This document shows, piece after piece, positions 1 to 7,202 of a stretch of DNA of 14,979 nucleotides; the stretch's first letter is position 1, and each line of letters begins with the position of its first letter. Origin of the DNA: Pseudomonadota bacterium (lineage in GTDB: Bacteria; Pseudomonadota; Gammaproteobacteria; Acidiferrobacterales; UBA6901); assembly GCA_021783175.1 (NCBI GenBank), contig JAJXUF010000077.1:1-14979 (forward strand). Reading direction: 5' to 3'. The position numbers and the translations under genes are program-made. A model generated the notes under the pieces. That model did not search any database and was not told where the DNA came from. It worked only from the letters and a program-made list of their open reading frames with translations.

Positions 1-150
1 GAAAGGAATGTTCTTTCGTAGATTTGTGCGGTATTCACGGCGTCCCTCTCGTTTTGGAATAACGGTTGGGGCTTTGTCGCCAGCAGTACGGTCTGGGCGG
101 ACACGCTCCAGCGGTACTCCTGGCCAAGTTTGTTTGAGATTTGTGTTCAT
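1..150 (-). CDS. Unknown protein, N-terminal 50 residues, cut by left edge
   Basis: I do not recognise this product. An ATG at 150-148 opens a frame that stays open to base 1, giving at least 50 residues. The visible part is basic (many Arg and Lys) with no membrane segment; it contains the run TAGDKAPTVIPKREGRR at about residues 22-38. The same frame is open further upstream to base 414, where TAG (417-415) closes it, 138 codons in all, with in-frame ATGs at 312, 297 and 240. I prefer 150 because a promoter-like pair, a Shine-Dalgarno site and an overlapping mini-ORF lie just before it. Codon third positions are less GC-rich than in the neighbouring genes, so this may be acquired DNA or not coding at all. 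It lies about 350 bases beyond the end of the EAL gene on the same strand. Confidence 0.35.
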   Translation of the reverse strand, partial: MNTNLKQTWPGVPLERVRPDRTAGDKAPTVIPKREGRREYRTNLRKNIPF

Positions 151-176
151 GTAATCACCATCCACTGCGGCTCCAT
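147..176 (-). CDS. Nine-codon mini-ORF overlapping the edge ORF
   Basis: An ATG at 176-174 follows a canonical GGAGGT (181-186) by four bases. It encodes MEPQWMVIT and ends at a TGA (149-147) that overlaps the ATG at 150-148 in the arrangement ATGA. The downstream ATG has only a poor site of its own, so the mini-ORF may serve as a translational coupling leader. The peptide has no known function. The alternative is that the strong site and short frame are coincidental. Confidence 0.25.
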   Translation of the reverse strand: MEPQWMVIT

Positions 177-180
177 GCGC

Positions 181-224
181 ACCTCCACAGGAATACTTAT
201 ACAATTCTTTGTCCGGCCGGTTAA
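181..224 (-). promoter_or_regulatory. Candidate sigma70 promoter and RBS for the edge ORF
   Basis: On the minus strand, TTAACC (224-219, 4 of 6 to the -35 consensus) and TATAAG (201-196, 5 of 6 to the -10) are 17 bases apart. The Shine-Dalgarno GGAGGT (186-181) follows, which leaves a leader of only about a dozen bases. This was identified by eye. Confidence 0.3.
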
Positions 225-234
225 GACTTAAACG

Positions 235-296
235 TGCCATTCGGCGCTCAAAACGGCCAGTTCGTCCCCAATTCAGAGAAAAGAGTGCGAATGGCA
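235..296. repeat. Inverted repeat, 9-base arms
   Basis: TGCCATTCG (235-243) and CGAATGGCA (288-296) are perfect complements 44 bases apart, and the CTC/GAG bases just inside also pair after a small bulge. It lies just upstream of the candidate promoter of the edge ORF. There is no T-run, so it is not an obvious terminator. It could be an operator, an att-like remnant, or chance. Confidence 0.3.
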
Positions 297-500
297 TCCC
301 CAAAAGCCCCATTTTGTCATGGTATCGAGCCTTGCAGCCGAATTGAGCGGCGGTCCACCACCTGCCTCCACATGACGACGGTGCAATCGATTGAGGCGTG
401 AATTGATTCTGAAACTAGCTGGAACGAAGATATGCGAGTCAACCGGAAACGACACCCACGTGGTGCAAATTCCGGAAGATGATAGGCGGACTAGCGCACC

Positions 501-2336
501 CTAGTGCAGATTGCTACGCAGAAGCTGCCCGAATTGCTCGGCTGTCAGCGGCGGGTGCAGATAGAATCCCTGCGCGATGTCGCAATTTTCGCGCCGCAGG
601 AGGTCAAACTGAGCGGCGGTTTCTATGCCTTCGGCCACCACCTCGAGCTTCAGGCTGTGACCGAGTCCGATTATGGCTCGGGTAATGGCTGCATCGCTGT
701 CGTTCCTTGTGAGGTTGCGCACAAACGACTGGTCGATCTTGAGCTTGTCGATTGGGAAGCGTTGCAGGTAGCTGAGAGACGAAAATCCGGTACCAAAGTC
801 ATCGATGGACAGGCGCACGCCAATGTCCTTGAGTTGTTTTAGGGCTGTGGCAGTGTGTTCGACATCCTGCATTGCTACCCCTTCTGTGATTTCCAGCTCC
901 AGCATTCCTGGTTGCACTCCCGTCTCTGTCAGCACTCGCGATACCAGCTGAAGTGTGTCCTGGCGATGAAACTGTCGGGCGGATATGTTAACCGCGACGG
1001 TCAGTTTTTCCTGATCTGTCTCCTGCCAGGTTTTGCATTGAGCGCAGGCGGTTCGCAGTACCCACTCTCCGATTGGTACGATGGTGCCAGTTTCTTCGGC
1101 CAGCGGAATGAACTCAGTTGGCATAACCATACCGAGCTCGGGGTGATTCCATCGCAATAAGGCTTCGGCTCCGATTATCCGTGCGCTTTTGATGTTGATT
1201 TCCGGTTGGAAATGCAGAGCCAGTTCATTGTGCTCCGTGGCGTGACGCAAATAATTCTCCATCGAAAGCGACTCGGCGGCGCGGGCATTCATTTCTTGCG
1301 AGTAAAACTGGAAGCTGTTGCCTCCCAATTGTTTTGCACGCTGCATCGCGGTGTCCGCGTTGCGCAGCAACGAGATGCTGTCCTGGCCGTCGCTTGGTGA
1401 CATGCTGATTCCGATACTGAAGCTAACGAAGTATTCTCGCGTATTGACGTAGAGTGGCCGCTGCATGGCAGCCAGGATGCTTTCCGCCAAGCGCGCGGCG
1501 GCGTGCCTGGCGGAAATGTTGGGTATGAGGATGGCAAACACATCCGCCTCGAAGCGGTAAACACTGGCATTGGCACATATGTCGCGAGCATCACGCAGTA
1601 CGTGTTCAAGGCGAGCGGTTGTTGACTGTAGCAGGCCGTCCGCAACTGCGTGACCTAGGCCGCGGATGATTACTTTAAATCGATCCACGTCCATCAGTAT
1701 CACGCCGGAATGAAACCCTCGGCCGCGCGCAAGCAACGCCTGTTCAATACGTTCCTCAAAAAGCCGGCGATTGGGAAGTCCAGTCAAAGTATCGTGGTGT
1801 GCCAGATGCGACAGTTCCGCTTCTGCACGCCGGTGCTGGGTGATATCGGTGATATAGGCGTGAAATTGCTGCTCGTCAGACAGGTAATGGATCCGACACG
1901 CTAAAATGCGATTGCCCACCGCATATTCCCAAGTGGCGTGCCTGCCAGGTTCAGCGCGCAGTGCCCACAGGCGCTGCTGCAGATCGGAAGGCAGCAATCT
2001 CACCGGATGGCGAGCATCTTCGCCGAGACTCCTGAGCATCTGTGTCGCGCCGGCATTGGCATAAATGACCTTGCCATCAGTTGACATGCCTAACACGGGG
2101 TTCGGATCGCGCTCAGGAAAGAGAGGAAGTTGCGGCCAGTCTGCGCGAGATGTATGCAATGCGCGCTCCGGCATGCGAATAGCGGTCCAAATAACGAGAG
2201 CTGCGCTCCCAAAGAATAGGATAAGAGCCAGGGGGGTGCTGATAACCTTGTATGGAACGGTGGTAATGATGGCCGCCCCAAGTGCCGCCAAGGCGCCACT
2301 TGCAGCCAACAATCTGGTACGGGGCGGAATAGTCAT
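501..2336 (-). CDS. Membrane PAS-GGDEF-EAL protein, probable c-di-GMP phosphodiesterase
   Basis: This 611-residue signalling protein probably hydrolyses c-di-GMP at the inner membrane. Two membrane helices lie near residues 9-27 and 33-52, followed by a PAS-type sensor at about 72-170. A GGDEF domain begins at DTLTGLPNRR (182). Its signature is degraded: EADVF (263-267) replaces GGDEF and VIIRG (222-226) replaces the usual xIND substrate-binding segment, so cyclase activity is not expected. The EAL domain looks complete: EALLRW (391-396), N450, E482, DDFGTGFSS (512-520), K533, E569 and QGF (589-591). The degenerate GGDEF may bind GTP and act allosterically, as in several composite phosphodiesterases; that is inference. 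No good Shine-Dalgarno site precedes the ATG. The gene is divergent from yadG and appears to stand alone. Confidence 0.95.
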   Translation of the reverse strand: MTIPPRTRLLAASGALAALGAAIITTVPYKVISTPLALILFFGSAALVIWTAIRMPERALHTSRADWPQLPLFPERDPNPVLGMSTDGKVIYANAGATQMLRSLGEDARHPVRLLPSDLQQRLWALRAEPGRHATWEYAVGNRILACRIHYLSDEQQFHAYITDITQHRRAEAELSHLAHHDTLTGLPNRRLFEERIEQALLARGRGFHSGVILMDVDRFKVIIRGLGHAVADGLLQSTTARLEHVLRDARDICANASVYRFEADVFAILIPNISARHAAARLAESILAAMQRPLYVNTREYFVSFSIGISMSPSDGQDSISLLRNADTAMQRAKQLGGNSFQFYSQEMNARAAESLSMENYLRHATEHNELALHFQPEINIKSARIIGAEALLRWNHPELGMVMPTEFIPLAEETGTIVPIGEWVLRTACAQCKTWQETDQEKLTVAVNISARQFHRQDTLQLVSRVLTETGVQPGMLELEITEGVAMQDVEHTATALKQLKDIGVRLSIDDFGTGFSSLSYLQRFPIDKLKIDQSFVRNLTRNDSDAAITRAIIGLGHSLKLEVVAEGIETAAQFDLLRRENCDIAQGFYLHPPLTAEQFGQLLRSNLH

Positions 2337-2501
2337 GGTATGTCAAAATTGCGGTTCTGAGCAAAACTCCCAGCGTCTTCTTTTTGACAGCGCAATCGGC
2401 AATTTTACACCTCTTGCGTCGGCCAAGTAGTATTTTTGTGCAGCCGGTTGCCCGCGCCCCGCCACGGCGCATACCGCGCAGGCCGAACGCATGGGGCGAC
2501 A

Positions 2502-2510
2502 TGGTATAAT
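2502..2510 (+). promoter_or_regulatory. Extended -10 promoter for yadGH
   Basis: TGGTATAAT is a perfect TATAAT (2505-2510) preceded by the extended TGn element. No good -35 lies 16-18 bases upstream, which the extended -10 can compensate for. It is in the 227-base divergent gap between the EAL gene and yadG, about 50 bases before the yadG start. The rest of the gap shows nothing clear. Confidence 0.5.
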
Positions 2511-2563
2511 GGCGCCGACTGTCGTCCTTATACCTGCGGCGGCGAATGGGGATAACTAGGGCA

Positions 2564-3514
2564 ATGATTCCAGCGCTGGTCATTCGTAACCTGACCAAGA
2601 CCTATAAGAATGGGTTTACCGCCCTCAAGGGCATCGACCTGGATGTGAATCAGGGCGATTTTTTCGCGCTACTGGGACCGAACGGTGCGGGCAAGTCGAC
2701 AACCATCGGCATTATTGCCTCGTTGGTGACGAAGACCGCAGGCAAGATTGCGGTTTTCGGCGCCGATATAGACACCGAATTCGATCTTGCCAAGAGCTAT
2801 TTGGGACTCGTTCCGCAGGAAATCAATCTTAATATCTTCGAGCCATTGCTGCCGATCTTGATTAATCAGGCCGGCTATTACGGGATCCCGCGCCGGCAGG
2901 CGCGCGAGCGTGCCGAGCATTACCTGAATAAGCTGGGCCTGTGGGACAAGCGCGACGATGCCGTGCGCACCCTGTCCGGGGGTATGAAGCGCCGTATGAT
3001 GATCGCCCGCGCGTTGATCCATGACCCAAAGCTGTTGATTCTGGATGAGCCGACGGCAGGGGTGGACATCGAGATCCGCCGAACCATGTGGGAGTTTCTG
3101 CGCGAGATCAATGCCGCCGGCACCACGATAATTCTGACGACGCATTACCTTGAGGAGGCCGAGAGTTTGTGCCGGCACATCGCCATAATCGACAATGGCG
3201 CGCTGGTCGAGAATACGACCATGAAAAGGCTGCTGGCAAAATTAGGCACTGAAACGTTTGTTCTGGATCTGGGAAGCCCGGTGACGCGTATTCCATCCAT
3301 TGCGGGGTATGAAATGCGACTTACCGATGACCATACTCTGGAGGTAGACATTTCCAAGGCGAAGGGCATGAACAGGTTGTTTGCGGAATTGTCAGCGCAT
3401 GGGATCGAAGTTCAGAGTCTGCGCAACAAATCGAACCGTCTCGAGCAACTCTTTTTGCGCCTAGTTCAGGACGGCAGACAGCGCCTTGCCGGTACCCGGA
3501 AAATGCGCGCATGA
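2564..3514 (+). CDS. yadG: ABC exporter ATP-binding subunit YadG
   Basis: This is the ATPase of a YadGH-type ABC exporter, expected to drive YadH at the inner face of the membrane; the substrate of this family is not established. It has 316 residues from the ATG at 2564. Walker A GPNGAGKST is at 38-46, Q-loop Gln at 85, signature LSGGMKRR at 137-144, Walker B LLILDEPTAGVD at 157-168, and switch His at 194. It follows E. coli YadG closely throughout, including NQAGYYG near 101 and the C-terminal part. An in-frame ATG at 2546 would add six residues. I chose 2564 because that N-terminus lines up with E. coli YadG and an AGGG lies just before it. The 3' end overlaps yadH by four bases. Confidence 0.95.
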   Translation: MIPALVIRNLTKTYKNGFTALKGIDLDVNQGDFFALLGPNGAGKSTTIGIIASLVTKTAGKIAVFGADIDTEFDLAKSYLGLVPQEINLNIFEPLLPILINQAGYYGIPRRQARERAEHYLNKLGLWDKRDDAVRTLSGGMKRRMMIARALIHDPKLLILDEPTAGVDIEIRRTMWEFLREINAAGTTIILTTHYLEEAESLCRHIAIIDNGALVENTTMKRLLAKLGTETFVLDLGSPVTRIPSIAGYEMRLTDDHTLEVDISKAKGMNRLFAELSAHGIEVQSLRNKSNRLEQLFLRLVQDGRQRLAGTRKMRA

Positions 3515-4284
3515 GATCAGAACAGGCCTTTGTTGCCTTTAAGACAATCCTGGCGAAGGAGATCATCCGTTTCTTGCGCATATGGGTGCAAACTATTCTT
3601 CCTCCCGTAATCACCACCGCGCTTTATTTCATCATATTCGGGAGTCTCATCGGATCCCAGGTCGGTCCGATGGAGGGGATTCGTTACATGGACTTTATCG
3701 TCCCCGGGCTGATCATGATGGCGGTTATTACCAATTCCTATTCCAATGTCGTGGCATCATTCTATAGCGCCAAGTTCCAGAGAAGTGTCGAGGAGCTTCT
3801 GGTTTCGCCTACGCCAAACTGGATAATTCTCGCCGGATTCATCTCCGGTGGCGTGGTGCGCGGGCTCGTGGTAGGCCTGGTTGTTACGCTTGTGTCGCTA
3901 TTTTTTAGCCATTTGCATGTCTATAACCTGTGGGTAACGATGTCGGTTGTGCTGCTCACGGCAATACTCTTTTCGCTCGGCGGTTTCATCAACAGTGTGT
4001 TCGCACACAGTTTCGACGATATCACCATCGTGCCCACCTTTGTGCTGACACCGTTGACCTATCTCGGCGGCGTTTTCTATTCGATTCACTTGCTGCCGGC
4101 GTTCTGGCGCAAAGTGTCTCTGGCGAATCCCATCTTGTACATGATCGATGCCTTTCGCTACGGTATTCTAGGTGTTACGGACATCAATCTGTTCGCATCC
4201 TACGGCATCATCATCGCATTCATCGTGGCGCTGACGGCGCTGAGCCTGCGTTTGCTGCATACTGGATACGGCATGCGCACCTGA
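3511..4284 (+). CDS. yadH: ABC exporter permease YadH (ABC-2 type)
   Basis: This is the membrane subunit partnering YadG, 257 residues, the usual length for the family. The N-terminus carries an amphipathic stretch with AKEIIRFLRIWVQT (15-28). Hydrophobic segments follow near 33-48, 60-80, 106-130, 140-163, 173-195 and 228-248, consistent with the six-helix ABC-2 permease fold. The motif near 88-97 (KFQRSVEELL) and the stretch FDDITIVPTFVLTPLTYLGG (168-187) are characteristic of YadH and related permeases. Its ATG overlaps the yadG stop (ATGA), implying translational coupling. No convincing terminator follows. Confidence 0.95.
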   Translation: MRSEQAFVAFKTILAKEIIRFLRIWVQTILPPVITTALYFIIFGSLIGSQVGPMEGIRYMDFIVPGLIMMAVITNSYSNVVASFYSAKFQRSVEELLVSPTPNWIILAGFISGGVVRGLVVGLVVTLVSLFFSHLHVYNLWVTMSVVLLTAILFSLGGFINSVFAHSFDDITIVPTFVLTPLTYLGGVFYSIHLLPAFWRKVSLANPILYMIDAFRYGILGVTDINLFASYGIIIAFIVALTALSLRLLHTGYGMRT

Positions 4285-4722
4285 CGGCTAATGCTTGCCG
4301 ACCGGAGCAAGATGAAACGCGGTCAAGGAATACGCGTTTCGCGCCAGTTCCGACAGAGCTCTTAATGCGAGCAAGCTCGGGAATGAGCCAATCCGTCGCC
4401 TGGCATGGGGCGATATAAAAAAACGAGGAATCAGGCGATAAATTTTTGGTCTTGGTGTGCGCCTTTTCTCCATTTACCTTGAGCTCTCGGTGGCAAAGTG
4501 CGGGGCGCAAGACATGTTAGGGTTGGTACGCCGGGCGCGCAGTGCGAGTGGGCGAATATGCGAGGGCAGCGGTTCTCGCGCGCAGCGAGATGTTTCCGGC
4601 CACATCTACGCCATGCGGCAAAATCCTTGCGTCGGCCTCACTATAGCCAGCGTAGCCTGTTCACCTGCATCTATGGGTTGAGGGCGCTGCGCTTGCAGCA
4701 TGTCGCATAACCGGCGAGATTC
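4285..4722. other. 438-base gap with weak inverted repeats, no clear gene
   Basis: No open frame here has a good start site or recognisable product. I see an inverted repeat TCGCCTG (4396-4402) / CAGGCGA (4432-4438) followed by a short T-run (4443-4447). Its loop of 29 bases is long for an intrinsic terminator, but it is the best candidate end for the yadGH transcript. A second hairpin, TCTCGC (4574-4579) / GCGAGA (4585-4590), has a five-base loop and no T-run. The gap lies between the convergent ends of yadH and the DUF3149 gene and could hold an unrecognised small RNA or a decayed gene. Confidence 0.4.
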
Positions 4723-4866
4723 CTAGCCGCTATGGTGATGTTCATCTTCCCGAATGTGTCGCCGGGCATAGAAGAAGAGAAAAATCGCCATGCCGACGAT
4801 AAATGTTAAAGTAATCGCGGATAGGATGCCCACCCAGTCGCTGAACAGTTGGATAAGAAGTTGCAC
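4723..4866 (-). CDS. DUF3149 family small membrane peptide
   Basis: A 47-residue single-span membrane peptide of unknown function. It begins QLLIQLFSDWVGILS, crosses the membrane at about residues 12-33, and ends in a charged, His-rich tail (RRHIREDEHHH). The form (short amphipathic start, WVG, then GMAIF in the helix, then a basic stop) matches my memory of DUF3149 (Pfam PF11346), which is about this length. I chose GTG at 4866-4864 because a GGAG (4877-4874) sits seven bases upstream. The longer in-frame ATG at 4929 would lie inside the promoter. It is on the same strand as the TPM genes but has its own promoter. Confidence 0.8.
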   Translation of the reverse strand: MQLLIQLFSDWVGILSAITLTFIVGMAIFLFFYARRHIREDEHHHSG

Positions 4867-4914
4867 GGAATTGCTCCGGTGTCTGTTCCAATGAACCGCT
4901 AGTTTGAACTGACT

Positions 4915-4942
4915 ACCGTAGCCGGACATTGATGTCCGTCAA
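4915..4942 (-). promoter_or_regulatory. Sigma70-type promoter for the DUF3149 gene
   Basis: On the minus strand, TTGACG (4942-4937, 5 of 6) and TACGGT (4920-4915, keeping T1, A2 and T6) are 16 bases apart. This gives a leader of about 40 bases before the GTG at 4866. It was identified by eye. Confidence 0.45.
4921..4940. promoter_or_regulatory. Palindrome in the DUF3149 promoter spacer (candidate operator)
   Basis: CGGACAT (4923-4929), TG, ATGTCCG (4932-4938) is a perfect 7-base dyad with a two-base centre. The outermost G/C pair (4921 and 4940) also matches. It fills almost the whole spacer between the -35 and -10 elements, where a bound regulator could block or reshape the promoter. The cognate regulator is unknown. 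Confidence 0.45.
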
Positions 4943-5067
4943 TGAATATTTGAAATTGGGCCCGGCGAGTGTGAGACCGCGGCGCGACCGCTGTCACCGG
5001 GCTGTCTGTTGCTGATTGGATTCCTGAGTGAGTGAGCCTGACGAGGGAATGCAGTCCGGCCGAGTGA

Positions 5068-5562
5068 TCAGAGCACCACAGCTGTGTCCGGCAATTCGTT
5101 GGGTGTGGAACCTTCGCCCGGGTAATGGTGTGCCAAATGCCTGGTGACCGCTTTGATTCCGGCGATCACACCATCCTCGAAGCGATTGCGCTGAAAGAAC
5201 GATTCCATTTCGCGGCAGATTTGCTCCCAGGATTCGACGCCAACCCGGGTGTGGACGCCGCGGTCGGCGACGATTTCTACAGTGCGGTCCGCCAGCAAAA
5301 GGTAAATAAGCACTCCGTTATTGTGTTCCGTGTCCCAGACGCGTAATTGGGAAAAGACCTCCACGGCCCGCTGCCTGGCCGATACGTTGCGCAGCAGATG
5401 CACAAAATCGAGCGACGCCTCGACCGCAAAAAGGATCTGGCCTCGATGGTGTGCCTCGCTGTCGCGGATCGCGGTTTCGATAGCACGCAGCGAGCGCCGC
5501 GGTAATATCACGCGTACCCGCCAGGGCGGTGTCAGCAAATGCCGCAGGATGCGCATCACCAT
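5068..5562 (-). CDS. Soluble TPM-domain protein, second TPM of the lemA operon
   Basis: This 164-residue protein has one TPM domain (PF04536 type). The recognisable core runs from VFSQLRVWDTEHNNGVLIYL (69-88) through VEIVADRGV (95-103) to W112, F122 and GVIAGIKAV (131-139). Unlike its neighbour it has no signal peptide, membrane helix or Gly-rich tail, so it is probably cytoplasmic or membrane-associated through a partner. Its start overlaps the end of the upstream TPM gene. The ATG at 5562, or the one at 5556 that forms TGATG with that stop, could be used; both imply coupling. LemA-TPM-TPM clusters are common in Proteobacteria. The biochemical function is unsettled, and phosphatase activity is described only for plant relatives. 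Confidence 0.9.
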   Translation of the reverse strand: MVMRILRHLLTPPWRVRVILPRRSLRAIETAIRDSEAHHRGQILFAVEASLDFVHLLRNVSARQRAVEVFSQLRVWDTEHNNGVLIYLLLADRTVEIVADRGVHTRVGVESWEQICREMESFFQRNRFEDGVIAGIKAVTRHLAHHYPGEGSTPNELPDTAVVL

Positions 5563-6536
5563 TGCCCGGACGCGCCTCCGCCGCCGAAGCCACCGCCGCC
5601 ACCGCTGAACCCGCCACCACCCCCACCAAAACCTCCGCCGCCTCCAAAACCGCCACCGCCAAAACCACCGAATCCGCCAAAGCCACCGAAACCACCGAAC
5701 GGTCCATATCCGATCCGCTGTCCGCTAATCAGCGCAAAAACGAATGCCAAAATGCCGACGAATAGAGAACCGAAGATTGAACTGATCATGAGCCAGAACA
5801 CAATGCTGGTAATGCCGCCTGTGACAATTGCGCCGCCGAGGCGCCCGAAGATGGCGCGCAGTATGGTGGCGGCGAAGAAGACCAGCACCAGCCCCACCGG
5901 CAGGAAGTTCTGCAGACCGGACGACCAGGATGGATCTCGCTGGTTGGGGGCGGGCAGCGGTTCGCCGTCAATGACGCGCATCATGCGGTCCACTCCTGCC
6001 TGTATGCCTCCGTAATAGTCTCCATGCCGGAATAGCGGCACGATGGTTTCGCGTATGATGCGGCTCGCAATGGCATCGGGCAGAATGCCTTCCAGTCCGT
6101 AGCCAACCTCGATGCGTACCTCATGGTCATTCTTGGCGACTAACAGCAAGGCTCCATCATCCACACCTTTGCGCCCGAGTTTCCAGGCGTCCACCACGCG
6201 GATCGAATACTGATCGATGGTTTCAGGCTGCGTGGTCGGCACTATCAGGACCGCGATCTGGCTGCCCTTGCGGGCCTCGAATGCGCTCAGCTTCTGCTCC
6301 AGCTGGGCCTGCTGGCTAGCGCTAAGTGTGCCCGTGAGATCCGTGACACGCGCTGAGAGTGGGGGCACGGGAACGTCGGCGCGCGCCGGCAGGGCGACCC
6401 AGAACAACAGCGCACATAGCGCGATGAAGCGTGCCAACACAGGGACCGTACGGGTACGCGCCGATGCGTTAATTGCGTGCCATCGACACGTCAGCAGGGC
6501 AGTCATAGGGTTCTGGCTCCGGGGCGGCAACCGCAT
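5556..6536 (-). CDS. Membrane TPM-domain protein (YgcG family) with Gly-rich tail
   Basis: This protein has about 326 residues. A long basic N-terminus leads into a signal peptide (core near 33-50, likely cleavage after PARA at 54). The exported TPM domain spans about 62-190, with LGRKGVDDGALLLVAKND (121-138), EVGYGLEGILPD (144-155) and the GDYYGGI segment (173-179). Hydrophobic segments near 212-230, 236-253 and 255-272 anchor it in the inner membrane. The tail from about 280 is almost only Gly and Phe, ending GASGQW. Residue numbers count from a GTG at 6539; the ATG at 6536, forming TGATG with the lemA stop, is equally likely and is used here. An internal ATG at 6506 would give a shorter leader. 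TPM proteins of this kind are nearly always found with LemA; their role, probably in the envelope, is not established. Confidence 0.93.
   Translation of the reverse strand: MRLPPRSQNPMTALLTCRWHAINASARTRTVPVLARFIALCALLFWVALPARADVPVPPLSARVTDLTGTLSASQQAQLEQKLSAFEARKGSQIAVLIVPTTQPETIDQYSIRVVDAWKLGRKGVDDGALLLVAKNDHEVRIEVGYGLEGILPDAIASRIIRETIVPLFRHGDYYGGIQAGVDRMMRVIDGEPLPAPNQRDPSWSSGLQNFLPVGLVLVFFAATILRAIFGRLGGAIVTGGITSIVFWLMISSIFGSLFVGILAFVFALISGQRIGYGPFGGFGGFGGFGGFGGGGFGGGGGFGGGGGGFSGGGGGFGGGGASGQW
5571..5699 (-). repeat. Tandem Gly/Phe codon repeat
   Basis: A low-complexity coding tract for repeated FGG units and then runs of four to six glycines separated by Phe or Ser. It forms the C-terminal tail of the membrane TPM protein. 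Such tracts are typical of this family and prone to length change. The opposite strand reads as a proline-rich frame that is only a shadow. Confidence 0.85.
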
Positions 6537-7168
6537 CACTTAGGCGCGGCTGCCGGCGTCGAACCACTTGCCGGGGTGTTGAAGTTTACGGTCGGCGGTG
6601 TGGCCAGCGATTTCTCGTTTTCCACGGTGAAAGTGGGTTTGGTCTGGTAGCCAAAGAGTTTGGCCGTCAGGTTCGAGGGAAACGAGCGCACCAGGATATT
6701 GTAATCCTGAACCGCTTTAATATAGCGCATGCGCGCCACGGCGATGCGGTTTTCCGTGCCTTCGAGCTGTGCTTGCAGGTCGCGGAACAGATTGTCAGCC
6801 TTGAGATTGGGATAGTTCTCCGACACGGCCATCAGATGCGAAAGCGCGGTGCTGAGTTCTCCCTGGGCAGCCTGGAATCTGGAGAAAGCTTTCGGATCAT
6901 CCAGCAGTTGCGGCGTTAACTGAATAGTGCCGACGCGGGCGCGCGCTTCGGTAACCTCGGTCAATACCTTCTCTTCGTGTGCCGCGTATCCCTTGACCAC
7001 GTTCACCAGGTTTGGCACGAGATCGGCGCGTCTCTGATACTGATTGAGCACCTCCGCCCAACTTGCCTTAATCTGTTCATCGTCGCGTTGCATTGCATTG
7101 TAGCCACAGCCGCTCAGGGATAGACCCAGTATAAGCAGCAGGATGGCCGACCAGATTCTTGTGCGCAT
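6536..7168 (-). CDS. lemA: LemA family lipoprotein
   Basis: A 210-residue LemA protein. The N-terminus has a hydrophobic helix ending in the lipobox LSGC with Cys at 21, so it may be a lipoprotein as well as membrane-anchored. The family signature NQYQRRADLVPNLVNVVKGY is at 42-61, followed by the helical coiled region with LENRIAVARMRY-type spacing around 137-148 and a disordered Pro/Thr/Ala tail. LemA proteins form a membrane-anchored helical bundle facing the periplasm; their role is unclear. GGAG (7178-7175) lies six bases before the ATG. The stop overlaps the TPM start, so this is the first gene of a three-gene operon. Confidence 0.95.
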   Translation of the reverse strand: MRTRIWSAILLLILGLSLSGCGYNAMQRDDEQIKASWAEVLNQYQRRADLVPNLVNVVKGYAAHEEKVLTEVTEARARVGTIQLTPQLLDDPKAFSRFQAAQGELSTALSHLMAVSENYPNLKADNLFRDLQAQLEGTENRIAVARMRYIKAVQDYNILVRSFPSNLTAKLFGYQTKPTFTVENEKSLATPPTVNFNTPASGSTPAAAPK

Positions 7169-7202
7169 CGACTTCTCCGGGAGTCATGAAAAGGCGACTA
7201 AT

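Noticed and set aside
1..180. Left-edge sequence as the 5' end of a group II intron (a GTGCGC occurs in the leader)
   Set aside because: One short motif only; no domain V, no reverse transcriptase motif and no exon boundary evidence in the window.
2546..2563. Earlier ATG for yadG at 2546
   Set aside because: It adds six residues that do not fit the E. coli YadG N-terminus; the ATG at 2564 aligns.
4457..4710. Two overlapping plus-strand frames of about 70 residues in the yadH-DUF3149 gap
   Set aside because: No Shine-Dalgarno site, no recognisable product and low-complexity Arg/Ala/Ser composition typical of chance frames.
4867..4929. ATG start at 4929 for the DUF3149 peptide
   Set aside because: It adds residues absent from the family and would lie within the promoter and palindrome; GTG at 4866 has a good Shine-Dalgarno site.
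5539..6015. Plus-strand proline-rich frame
   Set aside because: It is the reverse reading of the Gly-rich codon tract of the TPM gene.
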